Of a stretch of 64,000 nt of DNA, positions 1 through 9,217 are shown piece after piece. The stretch's first letter is position 1. Each line of letters opens with the position of its first letter. The position numbers and the translations under genes were made by a program. This DNA comes from Acidimicrobiales bacterium. Lineage in GTDB: Bacteria; Actinomycetota; Acidimicrobiia; Acidimicrobiales; SKKL01. Below the pieces are notes generated by a model. It made no database searches, was not told the origin of the DNA, and saw nothing but the letters and a program-made list of their open reading frames with translations. The stretch covers positions 310,001 through 374,000 of the forward strand of contig JAXHLR010000005.1 in the NCBI GenBank assembly GCA_034521975.1, in the 5' to 3' direction.

Positions 1-694
1 CGGGCTCGACCTGCAGATCGAGGCGGGGGAGTCGGTGGCGCTGGTCGGGCCAACGGGTGCCGGCAAGAGCACCATCGCCCGGCTCATCCCCCGCTTCTAC
101 GACGTCGAGGAGGGTTGTGTCCTCATCGACGGCGTCGACGTCCGCGACGTGCCGCTGGCCGAGCTGCGACGCGCCGTTGGCATCGTCTTCGAGGAGACCT
201 TCCTGTTCTCCGACACCATCGCCGCCAACATCGCCTTCGCCGACCCCGATGCTCCCGAGGAGCAGATCGAGCGGGCGGCGCGCCTGTCGGGTGCCCACGA
301 CTTCATCACCGAGCTTCCCTTCGGGTACCTCACCGAGATCGGCGAGCGGGGCTTCTCGCTGTCCGGGGGCCAGCGCCAACGCATCGCCATCGCCCGGGCG
401 ATCCTCGCCGACCCCCGGGTGCTGATCCTCGACGACGCCACCTCCTCGGTCGATCCCACCAAGGAGCACGAGATCCGCGACGCCCTCGGCGAGGTGATGG
501 CCGGGCGCACCACGGTCGTGATCGCCCACCGTCCTGCCACCATCGCCCTGGCCGATCGGGTCGTGCTCCTCGACGGTGGCCGCATCATCGCCGAGGGGTC
601 CCACGACGAGCTCCTCCGCTCCAGCGCGCGCTACCGCGAGGTCCTCGCCGCCATCGAGGCACCTGGCGAGCTGACCGGGGAGCCCCAGCAGTGA
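1..694 (+). CDS. ABC exporter ATP-binding half (3' part only)
   Basis: The gene enters from outside the window; the visible 230 residues are the nucleotide-binding domain. Walker A (GPTGAGKST), the signature LSGGQRQR, Walker B (VLILDDATSSVD) and a switch histidine (IAHRP) are all present, so ATP hydrolysis should be intact. The missing upstream part presumably holds the six-helix exporter membrane domain, as in the next gene. Its TGA overlaps the GTG of that gene (GTGA), so the two are translationally coupled and probably form a heterodimeric multidrug- or lipid-type exporter. The substrate cannot be read from sequence. Confidence 0.9.
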   Translation, partial: GLDLQIEAGESVALVGPTGAGKSTIARLIPRFYDVEEGCVLIDGVDVRDVPLAELRRAVGIVFEETFLFSDTIAANIAFADPDAPEEQIERAARLSGAHDFITELPFGYLTEIGERGFSLSGGQRQRIAIARAILADPRVLILDDATSSVDPTKEHEIRDALGEVMAGRTTVVIAHRPATIALADRVVLLDGGRIIAEGSHDELLRSSARYREVLAAIEAPGELTGEPQQ

Positions 695-2487
695 GGGGCG
701 TTCCCGCAGGCATCGACGAGGCCGACAAGCTCGACGCCGAGCAGGCCAAGCACGTGATCCGCCGGGCCCTGGCGATGATGGGCCCCTATCGGCGGCGGCT
801 GTGGATCGCGATCGCGCTGATCGGCACCTACACCACCTGCATCCTGCTCGGGCCTCGCCTGGTCGGCTGGGCGATCGACTCCGGGATCACCCCGCGCGAC
901 ACCGGGGTGCTCAACACGGCGATCGTGCTCTATGTCCTGGTGGCCATCGTCCACTACCTGGCCCAACGCAATGCGATCGTGAGCCTGGCCACGGTGGGCG
1001 AGAGCTTCCTGCGCGACATCCGCGTGCGGGTGTTCGCTCACCTGCAGCGCCTCTCGATGCCGTTCTACGACCGCGAGAAGGCGGGCGTGATCATCTCCCG
1101 CATGACCTCTGACGTCGACGCCATGCAGGAGCTGGTGCAGGTGGGCCTGCTCCACTTCGTGTCGGCGATCATGTTGCTCGGCATCGCCCTGGTGTGGCTG
1201 ACCGTCACCTCGTGGCAGCTGATGCTGGTCTGTGTTGTCGCCGTCCCGTTCGTGGTGATCGCCAGCGTGAAGTTCCAGCGCGACTCCAACCGGGCGTACC
1301 TGACCGTCCGTGACCGGATCGGCAACACCCTCTCGCGCCTCCAGGAGGGCATCGCCGGGGTCCGGGTCATCCAGGCCTACGGCCGTCAAGAGGTCGAGGC
1401 CGGGCGCTTCGCCTCCGACAACCGCGAGCTCTACGACGCTCACATGGAGTCGGTCAAGGTTCAGGCCTGGTACGTGCCGATCATCGAGTTCGCCGGCTAC
1501 TTCACCACCGCCATCGCGTTGGGTGTCGGTGGCTGGATGGTCACCGAGGACATCGTCACCATCGGCGTGGTGGCGTTCTTCGTCCTCACATTGTCGAACC
1601 TGTTCGAGCCGATCCAGCAGCTCAGCCAGCTGTTCAACCAGCTCCAATCGTCGGGGGCCGCGCTGCAGAAGCTGTTCCAGCTCCTCGACACCGACGTCGA
1701 CGTCGAGGAACGGCCCGGTGCGATCGACCTGCCCGAGCGCGGCGACATCGAGGTCGATGGCGTGTCGTTCCGCTACAGCCCCGACGGCGAAGAGGTCCTC
1801 GCCGACGTCGACCTCACCATCTCCGCCGGCGAGCGCCTGGCCCTGGTGGGCCCGACCGGTGCCGGCAAGTCGACCCTCGCCAAGCTCATCGCCCGCATGT
1901 ACGATCCGGTCGGCGGCTCGATCCGCATGGGCGGGGTCGACCTGCGCGACGCGACGCTGCGGTCGCTGCGCGAGCAGATCGTGGTGGTACCCCAGGAGGG
2001 GTTCCTGTTCCACGGCACGGTGCTCGACAACGTGCGGCTCGCGCGGCCCGAGGCGAGCGGCGCCGAGGTGCTGGCCGCCCTGGAGGCGCTCGGTGTCCGC
2101 GAGCGGTTCGAGGCCTTCCCCGAGGGTCTCGACACCGAGGTCAACGAACGCGGCTCACGTCTGTCCGCGGGTGAGAAGCAGCTCGTGTCCCTGGCGCGGG
2201 CAGCCCTGGTCGACCCGGCGGTGCTGGTGCTCGACGAGGCCACCTCCAGCCTCGACCCCGGCACCGAAGCGCTCGTCGAGCAGGCCATGGAGGTGCTGAT
2301 GCGAGGTCGCACGGTCATCGTCATCGCCCACCGCCTGTCCACCTCCGAGCGAGCCGATCGGGTGGGCGTGGTCACCGAGGGGACCCTGCGCGAGCTCGGC
2401 ACCCACGACGAGCTGGTGGCCGCCGGTGGCCACTACGCGGGTCTCTATGCCACCTGGGTCGGGGGCCTGTCCAGCAGCGCGGAGTGA
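691..2487 (+). CDS. ABC transporter, fused membrane and ATP-binding domains
   Basis: A 598-residue half-transporter of the exporter type. Residues about 30-320 carry the hydrophobic helices of an ABC transmembrane domain. Residues about 350-590 form the nucleotide-binding domain with Walker A GPTGAGKST and Walker B VLVLDEATSSLD. The signature reads LSAGEKQL rather than LSGGQ; one degenerate half is common in heterodimeric exporters. The GTG start overlaps the stop of the preceding ABC gene, which also encodes an ATPase domain, so the pair most likely makes one heterodimer. Function beyond export is not predictable. Confidence 0.92.
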   Translation: MRGVPAGIDEADKLDAEQAKHVIRRALAMMGPYRRRLWIAIALIGTYTTCILLGPRLVGWAIDSGITPRDTGVLNTAIVLYVLVAIVHYLAQRNAIVSLATVGESFLRDIRVRVFAHLQRLSMPFYDREKAGVIISRMTSDVDAMQELVQVGLLHFVSAIMLLGIALVWLTVTSWQLMLVCVVAVPFVVIASVKFQRDSNRAYLTVRDRIGNTLSRLQEGIAGVRVIQAYGRQEVEAGRFASDNRELYDAHMESVKVQAWYVPIIEFAGYFTTAIALGVGGWMVTEDIVTIGVVAFFVLTLSNLFEPIQQLSQLFNQLQSSGAALQKLFQLLDTDVDVEERPGAIDLPERGDIEVDGVSFRYSPDGEEVLADVDLTISAGERLALVGPTGAGKSTLAKLIARMYDPVGGSIRMGGVDLRDATLRSLREQIVVVPQEGFLFHGTVLDNVRLARPEASGAEVLAALEALGVRERFEAFPEGLDTEVNERGSRLSAGEKQLVSLARAALVDPAVLVLDEATSSLDPGTEALVEQAMEVLMRGRTVIVIAHRLSTSERADRVGVVTEGTLRELGTHDELVAAGGHYAGLYATWVGGLSSSAE

Positions 2488-2565
2488 GGCGAAGTGGCCT
2501 TCGATCCAATTCAGCCGCCCCTTGGAGAGATACCGTGGGGAATCGACAACGAAGGGAAAGCATCC

Positions 2566-2976
2566 ATGATCCATTGGAGGAAGGGTGTTGTGGTCGCGGT
2601 CGGCGCCACTGCCCTGTTGCTCGGTGCATGTGGCGGCGACGACGACGCCGCGACCTCGACGGAGATCGAGACCGAGGCGACGGAGTTCAAGTTCGATCCG
2701 GACGCCTGGTCGGTGTCCGCAGGTGAGGAGTTCACCATCGAGTTCACCAACTCCGGCTCCGTCGAGCACGAGTGGGCAGTGCTCAAGGAGGGTGAGGACA
2801 TCGAGTCCGAGGACGACTTCGCCGAGGACAAGGTCCTGTTCGAGGTCGAGGCGATCCCGGCCGGTGAGTCGGTGACCGAGTCGTTCACCGTCGAGGATGC
2901 CGGCACGTACCAGGTGATCTGCGCCATCGATGGACACTTCGACGCCGGCATGGAGGGCACCCTCACCGTCGGCTGA
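2566..2976 (+). CDS. cupredoxin-like lipoprotein
   Basis: A 136-residue secreted lipoprotein. The signal peptide ends in the lipobox LLGAC, with the lipidated cysteine at residue 22. The mature part has the type 1 copper ligands of a plastocyanin/azurin-like fold: His68 in VEHEW, then Cys119, His124 and Met129 spaced C-x4-H-x4-M. It is therefore expected to be a membrane-anchored electron carrier or copper protein outside the cell membrane. ATG 2566 was chosen because it begins the signal peptide and follows a purine-rich site (gaagggaaag); an in-frame GTG at 2494 would add a tail before the signal. The redox partner is not evident from the neighbours. Confidence 0.85.
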   Translation: MIHWRKGVVVAVGATALLLGACGGDDDAATSTEIETEATEFKFDPDAWSVSAGEEFTIEFTNSGSVEHEWAVLKEGEDIESEDDFAEDKVLFEVEAIPAGESVTESFTVEDAGTYQVICAIDGHFDAGMEGTLTVG

Positions 2977-2990
2977 GTCTGGGTGGATGC

Positions 2991-3086
2991 CCCACCGGCG
3001 CGAGGTAGACCAGGGGGTCGTCTTCTACCGGCATGTCAGCGACCGCTGCGCTTGGCCTTGTACATGGCGAGGTCGGCACGATGCAG
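2991..3086. repeat. 96-bp direct repeat, copy 1 (diguanylate cyclase array)
   Basis: This stretch matches 4213-4308 at a constant offset of 1222 bp with scattered mismatches. On the minus strand it contains the last codons of the intact GGDEF gene, its stop, and then a relic of the start of a further PAS gene (reads like PVEDDPLVYLAPVG, compared with [14 protein letters not shown] at the intact gene). It marks one end of a former tandem array. Confidence 0.8.
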
Positions 3087-4256
3087 AAACTGCTCGGCCG
3101 TGTCCTCGCCGGGCCCCAGGCTGGTGCCGACGCTGGCGCCGACACGGTACTCGTGGGCGTCATCGACGATCGCGGTGTCGGCGATGGCGTGAGTGACCCG
3201 CTGAGCGACAGCGGTCAGCACCGCGGGATCGGTGAGCCGGGGACAGATCACCACGAACTCGTCGCCGCCGTAGCGTCCCACGACGTCCTCGGCCCGGATG
3301 ACCGAAGCCACACGCTGTGCCACCGCCACGAGCACGTGGTCGCCTGCCTGGTGGCCGTAGGTGTCGTTCACGGCCTTGAAGTCGTCGAGGTCGATGAACA
3401 CCGCCCCGATGTCGCTGCGTCCCGGACTGCGCTCGCACAGGTCGCGGGTGATCCGTTCGAGACTGTGGCGGTTGGGTAGTCCAGTCAGCGGGTCGTGGGC
3501 GGCGCGGTGAGCGAGACCTTCGGAGCGGAGGTGGAGCTCGGTGATGTCCTCGATCGATCCGACGTGTTCGAGGATCCGCCCGTCCGGGGCGGCGATCGGT
3601 TGGGATCGTGCCATCACCCACCGCAGGGTTCCGTCGCGGGTCAGCATCCGGTGGGTGGATTCGAACGGCTCGCGCCGGAGCAGTGCCTCCTGGGCCCGCG
3701 TGTACACCACCTCCTGATCTTCGGGGTGGACGAATCGGAAGACCGACTGCCCGGTGCTCTCGCCGATCTCGTACCCCGCGATCTCCTCCATCCGGCGGTT
3801 GGCCCAGAACAGGGTGCCGTCACGATCGGTGCGGAAGACCCCGATGGGCAGGGCCGAGGTGACCGACCGGAAGCGGGATTCGCTGCGTTGCAGCTCCTCG
3901 ATCACGGTGGTGAGCTCGCTGACGTCGCTCAGGGTGCTGACGAACCGGATCCCGTCTTCCATCGGCTGGTCCAGGCTGCGAACGGTGAGGGCGAGCGCCC
4001 GGTCCCGTGTGTCGGCGAGCCGGATCCGCACCGTCGCCTCGTCGCCTTCTGCGAGGGTGGTGAGCGCAGCCGCTGCGACCGGTCGGTCGTCGGGGTGGAT
4101 GAGCGCCTGGACCCGCTCGAGAGCGATGGGGAACCGATCCCAGCATCCGGAGATCTCTCGCCACCGCCGGTTCGCGTAGAGGACCCGGCCCGCCCCGTCG
4201 GAGTAGGACAGTCCCACCGGGGCGAGGTCGATCAGGGGGTGGCCGTCCACCGGCAC
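3036..4256 (-). CDS. PAS-PAS-GGDEF diguanylate cyclase
   Basis: About 406 residues: two PAS sensor domains (first around [13 protein letters not shown], second around [16 protein letters not shown] with a PAC tail) followed by a GGDEF domain. The catalytic motif is intact (RYGGDEF) and an inhibitory-site RAED lies five residues before it, so it should make cyclic di-GMP with product inhibition. No transmembrane helix is seen, so it is a cytosolic sensor of unknown ligand. The start is uncertain: GTG 4256 begins just before the first PAS domain and lies beside the stop of an upstream GGDEF relic; GTG 4268 and ATG 4301 are alternatives. The gene is bracketed by remnants of tandem copies. Confidence 0.88.
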   Translation of the reverse strand: MPVDGHPLIDLAPVGLSYSDGAGRVLYANRRWREISGCWDRFPIALERVQALIHPDDRPVAAAALTTLAEGDEATVRIRLADTRDRALALTVRSLDQPMEDGIRFVSTLSDVSELTTVIEELQRSESRFRSVTSALPIGVFRTDRDGTLFWANRRMEEIAGYEIGESTGQSVFRFVHPEDQEVVYTRAQEALLRREPFESTHRMLTRDGTLRWVMARSQPIAAPDGRILEHVGSIEDITELHLRSEGLAHRAAHDPLTGLPNRHSLERITRDLCERSPGRSDIGAVFIDLDDFKAVNDTYGHQAGDHVLVAVAQRVASVIRAEDVVGRYGGDEFVVICPRLTDPAVLTAVAQRVTHAIADTAIVDDAHEYRVGASVGTSLGPGEDTAEQFLHRADLAMYKAKRSGR

Positions 4257-4308
4257 GTCAGCGACCACTGCGCTTGGCCTCGTACATCGCGAGGTCGGCA
4301 CGGTGCAG
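4213..4308. repeat. 96-bp direct repeat, copy 2 (diguanylate cyclase array)
   Basis: Partner of 2991-3086, offset 1222 bp. It spans the 5' end of the intact PAS-GGDEF gene and the 3' end of a lost upstream paralogue. The repeat junction is what a tandem duplication of whole PAS-GGDEF genes would leave. Confidence 0.8.
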
Positions 4309-4311
4309 CAG
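4258..4311 (-). pseudogene. C-terminal relic of a second GGDEF protein
   Basis: On the minus strand, 17 codons reading [17 protein letters not shown] then stop match the C-terminus of the neighbouring intact GGDEF protein ([17 protein letters not shown]) in every position but two. Upstream of these codons the similarity stops abruptly and no GGDEF motif precedes them. It is a 3' remnant of a tandem paralogue whose body has been deleted. Confidence 0.75.
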
Positions 4312-4511
4312 GGAGGGGCTCGGGCGCGCCGGTTGGGGCGTGTGCTCGCCGCCCTCGGGTGTTGGGTGGTGTCCCGACTGCATCACACTGCCCCGGTCGT
4401 GGCCAGGCTCGGTCCTCCTCCCCTCGGTCGGCAGTTCGGGGCCCGATTCGATGGCAACCTCGAGATTTCGTCCTCGGAGGTGCGATCGGGGCGTGGAGTC
4501 TGCGGTCGGAG

Positions 4512-4538
4512 TTGTTACTATCGGCGTAGGAGAAATTC
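4512..4538 (+). promoter_or_regulatory. suf-shared motif upstream of sufB
   Basis: The pattern TT-N3-ACTA-N6-TAGG-N2-AAATTC starts at 4512 and ends about 30 bp before the sufB ATG. The same pattern with identical spacing lies before the second suf operon (12850-12875, minus strand), where the inner arms are a perfect ACTA-N6-TAGT palindrome. TACTAT at 4516-4521 would also serve as a -10 hexamer. It is a candidate operator/promoter for an iron-sulfur-responsive regulator; which one is unknown, since no sufR or iscR lies in the window. Confidence 0.5.
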
Positions 4539-4567
4539 CCGCCGCCGTCACCACGGAGAGACTCCCG

Positions 4568-5971
4568 ATGGCCACCACAGATCTCGCAGTCGACCTCGGG
4601 CGCTACAAGCTCGGTTGGAGCGACGCCGAAGACTACGTCTTCAAGCCCAAGCGGGGCCTCAACGAGGACATCATCCAGGAGATGTCGTGGATGAAGGGGG
4701 AGCCGGACTGGATGCGTCAGAACCGGCTGAAGTCCTATGCCCACTTCCTGAAGCGGCCGATGCCCAACTGGGGCGGCGACATGTCCGAGATCTACTTCGA
4801 CGACATCTTCTACTACATCAAGCCCACCGACCATCAGGTCGACGCCTGGGACGAGCTGCCCGACTCGGTGAAGGAGACCTACGAGAAGCTGGGCATCCCC
4901 GAGGCCGAGCGCAAGTACCTCGCGGGCGTCACCGCCCAGTACGAGTCCGAGGTCGTCTACCACCGCAACCGTGAGGATCTCGAGCAGCAGGGCGTCATCT
5001 TCTGCGACATGGACACCGCGCTGCGCGAGTACCCCGAGATCGTGCGGGCCTACTTCGGCACCGTCATCCCCAAGAACGACAACAAGTTCGCTGCGCTCAA
5101 CACCGCGGTGTGGTCCGGCGGGTCGTTCATCTACGTGCCGCCCGGGGTCGAGGTCGAGATGCCGCTGCAGGCCTACTTCCGGATCAACGCCGAGAACATG
5201 GGTCAGTTCGAGCGCACCCTCATCATCGCCGACGAGGGCTCCAAGGTGCACTACATCGAGGGTTGCTCGGCGCCCACCTACACCACCGACTCGCTGCACT
5301 CGGCGGTGGTCGAGATCATCGTGAAGCCGTCAGCGCGAGTCACCTACACCACGATCCAGAACTGGTCGAACAACGTGTTCAACCTGGTCACCAAGCGGGC
5401 CAAGGTCGAGGCCGAGGGCCACATGGAATGGATCGACGGCAACATCGGCAGCCGCCTCACCATGAAGTACCCGGCGGTCTACATGGTGGGTCCGAAGGCC
5501 TCGGGCGAGGTCCTGTCGGTGGCCTACGCCGGCCAGGGCATGCACCAGGACGCCGGGGCGAAGATGGTCCACGCCGCTCCGGAGACCACATCGAAGATCA
5601 TCTCCAAGTCGATCTCCAAGGACGGTGGCCGCACCAGCTACCGCGGCTTGGTCCACGTCGACGACGACGCCTACGGCTCCAAGAGCTACGTGCAGTGCGA
5701 CGCGCTGCTGCTCGACGAGCACTCCATCTCCGACACCTACCCCTACATGGAGGTCGGGTCCAAGGACGCGGTCATCGGTCACGAGGCCACCGTGTCGCGT
5801 GTCGCCGACGAGCAGCTCTTCTACCTCATGAGCCGCGGTCTCTCCGAGGAGCAGGCGATGGGTATGATCGTCAACGGCTTCGTCGAACCGGTCACCCGCA
5901 CCCTTCCCATGGAGTACGCGGTCGAGTGGAGCCGCCTCATCGAGCTCCAGATGGAGGGATCGGTCGGGTAG
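4568..5971 (+). CDS. sufB: Fe-S cluster assembly scaffold SufB
   Basis: 467 residues, the normal length for SufB, with the family's conserved core (for example the [14 protein letters not shown] segment and the beta-helix repeats) and C-terminal region ending near the [14 protein letters not shown] stretch. SufB forms the SufBC2D scaffold on which cytosolic [4Fe-4S] clusters are built. ATG 4568 follows a purine-rich site (acggagag) and starts the usual N-terminus; longer in-frame openings upstream lack similarity. It is the first gene of the rightward suf operon, with a Cys-rich small gene, sufD, a Rieske gene and sufC behind it. Confidence 0.96.
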   Translation: MATTDLAVDLGRYKLGWSDAEDYVFKPKRGLNEDIIQEMSWMKGEPDWMRQNRLKSYAHFLKRPMPNWGGDMSEIYFDDIFYYIKPTDHQVDAWDELPDSVKETYEKLGIPEAERKYLAGVTAQYESEVVYHRNREDLEQQGVIFCDMDTALREYPEIVRAYFGTVIPKNDNKFAALNTAVWSGGSFIYVPPGVEVEMPLQAYFRINAENMGQFERTLIIADEGSKVHYIEGCSAPTYTTDSLHSAVVEIIVKPSARVTYTTIQNWSNNVFNLVTKRAKVEAEGHMEWIDGNIGSRLTMKYPAVYMVGPKASGEVLSVAYAGQGMHQDAGAKMVHAAPETTSKIISKSISKDGGRTSYRGLVHVDDDAYGSKSYVQCDALLLDEHSISDTYPYMEVGSKDAVIGHEATVSRVADEQLFYLMSRGLSEEQAMGMIVNGFVEPVTRTLPMEYAVEWSRLIELQMEGSVG

Positions 5972-6004
5972 TGCCGATCACCCACCTCTGTTCCAGGTAC
6001 CGCC

Positions 6005-6361
6005 ATGCCCATGCGACAGGACTGCAAGTACTTCGAGTCCCGCACCTATCCCACCGGTGACACGGTCAGGAAGTGCGATCTCAACCTGGCGCCCGAGGCT
6101 CCCTGGCGGTGCCCCGAGCACTGTCCGAAGTACACGCCGAGGTTGGCCGACGTCGACTGGCGCCACGGCAGCCTCGTCGTCCCACCGACCCCCGATGCGC
6201 CCGACAGCCTGGGCGAGGACGAGAGCATCGCCGATCTGTTGGGTGCCGCCCAGGACATCGTCAACGCGGCTGCGCCCGACATCCTCGACGAGGTCGAGGC
6301 CGAACGGACCCGTAGCCAGCCGCTGTGGCGGCGCATCTTCCGTCGTCCCCGCGGCGACTAG
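6005..6361 (+). CDS. small Cys-rich protein inside the suf operon
   Basis: 118 residues, no recognised family. Four cysteines sit in the first 40 residues, the last two as C-P-E-H-C, preceded by CKYFESR and KCDLN, which looks like a metal- or cluster-binding knuckle. The C-terminal half is acidic then ends in an Arg-rich tail (WRRIFRRPRGD). It lies 33 bp after sufB and 45 bp before sufD on the same strand, so a role in cluster assembly or cluster sensing is a reasonable inference, not a demonstrated one. Confidence 0.75.
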   Translation: MPMRQDCKYFESRTYPTGDTVRKCDLNLAPEAPWRCPEHCPKYTPRLADVDWRHGSLVVPPTPDAPDSLGEDESIADLLGAAQDIVNAAAPDILDEVEAERTRSQPLWRRIFRRPRGD

Positions 6362-6406
6362 CCCCACCCGTCTCGCCACCCTTCCCCGCTGGAGCGTGAC
6401 CCCTCA

Positions 6407-7696
6407 GTGAGCACCTTGACCCCTGACCAGGCCGCATCCCTCGACGGTCCCGATTGGCTCCGCGAGCGCCGCATCGCCGCCGCCGAGCGTTTCGTCGCCG
6501 CCGAGCTGCCCACCCCCGACGAGGAGGTGTGGCGCTACAGCCGTGTCGACGAGGTCGACCTCGACCGGTTCCACCTCGGCACCGACGCCCCGACGGGCGG
6601 GCTGCCGTCGCCGGTGGTCGAGGTGCTGGACCGGGTCACGGACCGTGCCGGGTCGGTGGTGGTGCACAACGGCCATGTGGTCGCAGCCGAGCTCGACGAG
6701 CGGTGGGTGGCCAAGGGAGTCGCCGTCGGCGGCCTCGACCAGGTCGACCTCGATCCGGCTGCCTTCGGTGCCGCCCCCGCCGAGGCCGACGCCTTTGCCG
6801 CGCTCAACGACGCCTTCAGCGTCCAGCCGGTGGTCGTGTCGGTCCCCGCGGGGGTTGCGCTCGACGCCCCCATCGTGGTGGTGCAGTGGATCGACGAGCC
6901 CGGCCTGCTGGTGGTGCCCCGCACCATCGTCTCGACTGGCGCCGACAGCGAGGTGCAGGTGCTCGACTGGGTCGGATCACCCGATGGTGTCGAGGCGCTG
7001 TCGGTGCCGCTCACCGAGCTCACCGTCGGCGATGCCGCCCGGGTCGGCTACTGCAACGTGCAGGTGCTGGGCGACCGCACCTGGCAGATCGGCAGCCAAT
7101 CGTCGGTCGTGGGAGCCCAGGCCACCCTCCGCTCCTTCACCGCGGCGTTCGGTGGCGACTACGCCCGGCTCCGCACCGACTGTCGGCTCGCCGGCCGGGG
7201 CTCCACCGGCGACCTCTTCGCCGTCTACTTCGGCACCGGCGACCAGACCCTCGACTTCCGCACCTTCCAGGACCACACCGCCCCCGACACCACCAGCAAC
7301 CTGTTGTTCAAGGGCGCGCTCGACGATCGCTCCAAGGCGGTCTACACCGGTCTCATCCAGGTTCGACCCCACGCCACCGGCACGAACGCCTTTCAGACCA
7401 ACCGCAACGTCAAGCTGTCACCCGACGCCTGGGCCGAGTCGGTCCCCAACCTCCAGATCGAGAACAACGACGTGCGGTGCAGCCACGCCTCCACGGTGGG
7501 ACCCATCGACGAAGAGCAGGAGTTCTACCTGCAGAGTCGTGGAGTCCCGCCTCAGGTCGCCGAACGCCTCATCGTCGGCGGGTTCTTCGACGAGGTGATC
7601 GATGGCCTCCCGGTCCGGGCTGCCGAACCGTTCATCCGCGAGCGGATCGTCGCCGCCCTGAGCGAGCACACCTGGGTCGAGGAGGTGCAGCAGTGA
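6407..7696 (+). CDS. sufD: Fe-S cluster assembly protein SufD
   Basis: 429 residues, SufB/SufD family. It has the divergent N-terminus typical of SufD and a conserved C-terminal beta-helix with the motif NLQIENNDVRCSHASTVGPIDEEQEFYLQSRG, including the conserved Cys-Ser-His. SufD pairs with SufB and the SufC dimer in the scaffold and is linked to iron acquisition. GTG start at 6407; its TGA overlaps the GTG of the Rieske gene, indicating translational coupling. Confidence 0.95.
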   Translation: MSTLTPDQAASLDGPDWLRERRIAAAERFVAAELPTPDEEVWRYSRVDEVDLDRFHLGTDAPTGGLPSPVVEVLDRVTDRAGSVVVHNGHVVAAELDERWVAKGVAVGGLDQVDLDPAAFGAAPAEADAFAALNDAFSVQPVVVSVPAGVALDAPIVVVQWIDEPGLLVVPRTIVSTGADSEVQVLDWVGSPDGVEALSVPLTELTVGDAARVGYCNVQVLGDRTWQIGSQSSVVGAQATLRSFTAAFGGDYARLRTDCRLAGRGSTGDLFAVYFGTGDQTLDFRTFQDHTAPDTTSNLLFKGALDDRSKAVYTGLIQVRPHATGTNAFQTNRNVKLSPDAWAESVPNLQIENNDVRCSHASTVGPIDEEQEFYLQSRGVPPQVAERLIVGGFFDEVIDGLPVRAAEPFIRERIVAALSEHTWVEEVQQ

Positions 7697-8010
7697 CCGC
7701 CACCCGTGTCTGCGCCCTCGACGACATCGAGCCCGGGGGCACCCACCGCGTCGAGTTCGACGGGACCGCCGTCGCATTGGTCCGCATCGACGACGATGTC
7801 TATGCCATCGGCGACCGTTGCACCCATCAGAACGTCTCGCTGTCCGAGGGCGATGTCGATGCCGACGAGATGACCCTCGAGTGCTGGAAGCACGGCAGTG
7901 CCTTCTCGCTCACCACCGGCGAGCCCACCTCCCTGCCCGCCACCAAGCCCACGCCGGTGTACGAGGTGTCGGTGTCCGACGGCGATGTCTACCTGGAGGC
8001 CCGACCATGA
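7693..8010 (+). CDS. Rieske [2Fe-2S] ferredoxin of the suf operon
   Basis: 105 residues, a small soluble Rieske protein of the NirD/dioxygenase-ferredoxin type. The cluster-binding boxes are CTHQN and, about 20 residues later, CWKHG. It overlaps sufD (GTGA) and sufC (ATGA), so it is made with the scaffold. Rieske or HCP-like ferredoxins occur in actinobacterial suf operons and may supply electrons or act as a client or carrier; the exact job is inferred from position. Confidence 0.9.
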   Translation: MTATRVCALDDIEPGGTHRVEFDGTAVALVRIDDDVYAIGDRCTHQNVSLSEGDVDADEMTLECWKHGSAFSLTTGEPTSLPATKPTPVYEVSVSDGDVYLEARP

Positions 8011-8822
8011 CCGACGAGATCCACGAGCTGCGCATCGAGGGCCTCTGCGCCTCGGTGGCCGGCCTCGACATCCTCAACGGCATCGACCTGGTCGTCCGCT
8101 CCGGCGAGGTCCATGCGGTCATGGGTCCCAACGGGTCGGGTAAGTCCACCCTGTCCCATGTCATCGCCGGTCGGCCCGGCTACGAGGTCACCGCCGGCTC
8201 GGTCACCATCGACGGCGCCGACCTGCTGGCGATGCCGGCATGGAAGCGGGCCAGGGCCGGGCTGTTCCTCGCCATGCAATACCCCACCGAGGTGCCGGGC
8301 GTCGCCCTCGAAGATGTCATGTACGAGTCGTTGGTCGCGGCGGGGCGCCCCTCCACCGAGGTGCGGGCCGCCATGGTCGCCGAGGCCGAACGCATCGGGT
8401 TCGACGAGCGGTTCCTGTCCCGGCCGCTCAACGTCGACCTCTCCGGCGGAGAGAAGAAGCGCAACGAGACCCTGCAGATGGGTGTGCTCGACCCCACGTT
8501 CGCCATCCTCGACGAGCTCGACTCGGGGCTCGACGTCGACGCGCTGCAGATCGTCAGTCGTCGCATCGAGGCCGCCACCAAGGAGCGCAACCTCGGTGTG
8601 CTGGCCATCACCCACTACAGCCGTCTGCTGCACGAGCTCAAACCCGACCGGGTGCACATCCTGGTCAAGGGTCGCATCGTCGCCGAGGGTGGCCCCGAGC
8701 TGGCGGGCGAGCTCGAGGAGACCGGCTACGCCGCCTACCTGCCCGAGGGCGAGGATGAGTCATCGGCGGCCAAGGCGGGTAGTGATCCGTTCGCGGATCC
8801 CTTTGCCGATCCGTTGGCCTGA
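8007..8822 (+). CDS. sufC: Fe-S assembly ATPase SufC (copy 1)
   Basis: 271 residues. Walker A GPNGSGKST (residues 40-48), signature LSGGEKKR, Walker B with the SufC hallmark ILDELDSGLDVDAL, and switch histidine in ITHYSR. It would power the SufBD scaffold. ATG 8007 overlaps the Rieske stop. The C-terminus is longer than usual and ends in a DPFADPFADPLA repeat, absent from the second SufC at 12082-12825. The two SufCs differ widely outside the motifs, so this is not a recent duplication. Confidence 0.95.
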   Translation: MTDEIHELRIEGLCASVAGLDILNGIDLVVRSGEVHAVMGPNGSGKSTLSHVIAGRPGYEVTAGSVTIDGADLLAMPAWKRARAGLFLAMQYPTEVPGVALEDVMYESLVAAGRPSTEVRAAMVAEAERIGFDERFLSRPLNVDLSGGEKKRNETLQMGVLDPTFAILDELDSGLDVDALQIVSRRIEAATKERNLGVLAITHYSRLLHELKPDRVHILVKGRIVAEGGPELAGELEETGYAAYLPEGEDESSAAKAGSDPFADPFADPLA

Positions 8823-8846
8823 CCCCTACCTCTGTGAGGTTCGACC

Positions 8847-9131
8847 ATGCCCGAACCACTCGACGATGCTGCGGTCGACGCCGCTCTGGCCGACCTCGAT
8901 GGCTGGGAGCGCGACGGAGCTGCGATCCACAAGCAGTTCCGGTTCTCCGACTTCAAGGAGGCCTTCGGGTTCATGGCCCACATGGCCCTCGTCTCCGAGA
9001 AGGCCGACCACCACCCCGACTGGGCCAACACCTACAACACGGTCACGGTGAACCTGTCGAGCCACGACGCCGGTGGGATCACCCAGCGCGACCTCGACTG
9101 GGCGGCCGCGGCCGACCGCGTCGTGGGCTGA
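8847..9131 (+). CDS. pterin-4a-carbinolamine dehydratase
   Basis: 94 residues, typical for the PhhB/DCoH family, which dehydrates 4a-hydroxytetrahydrobiopterin. The active-site region EKADHHPDWANTYNTV holds the conserved His-His-Pro-(D/E)-W box, followed by the second His in SSHDAGG. It lies 24 bp after sufC and may ride on the suf transcript. No aromatic amino acid hydroxylase is in the window, so the pterin user is unknown. Confidence 0.9.
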   Translation: MPEPLDDAAVDAALADLDGWERDGAAIHKQFRFSDFKEAFGFMAHMALVSEKADHHPDWANTYNTVTVNLSSHDAGGITQRDLDWAAAADRVVG

Positions 9132-9217
9132 TCGGAACCCAAGGTTCGCTCGGGCCGACCTGGAGACACCACATCGCGTAGAGTCGCACGCAAGGTCTTG
9201 GGCGAAGGAGGGCCGTC

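Noticed and set aside
3033-4529. Long open frames on the plus strand opposite the PAS-GGDEF gene
   Set aside because: They have no domain similarity and lie exactly opposite a clearly coding gene; high GC keeps antisense frames open.
8842-9187. Plus-strand 115-codon frame overlapping the pterin dehydratase
   Set aside because: Out-of-frame shadow; the 94-residue frame carries the HHPDW active-site motif.
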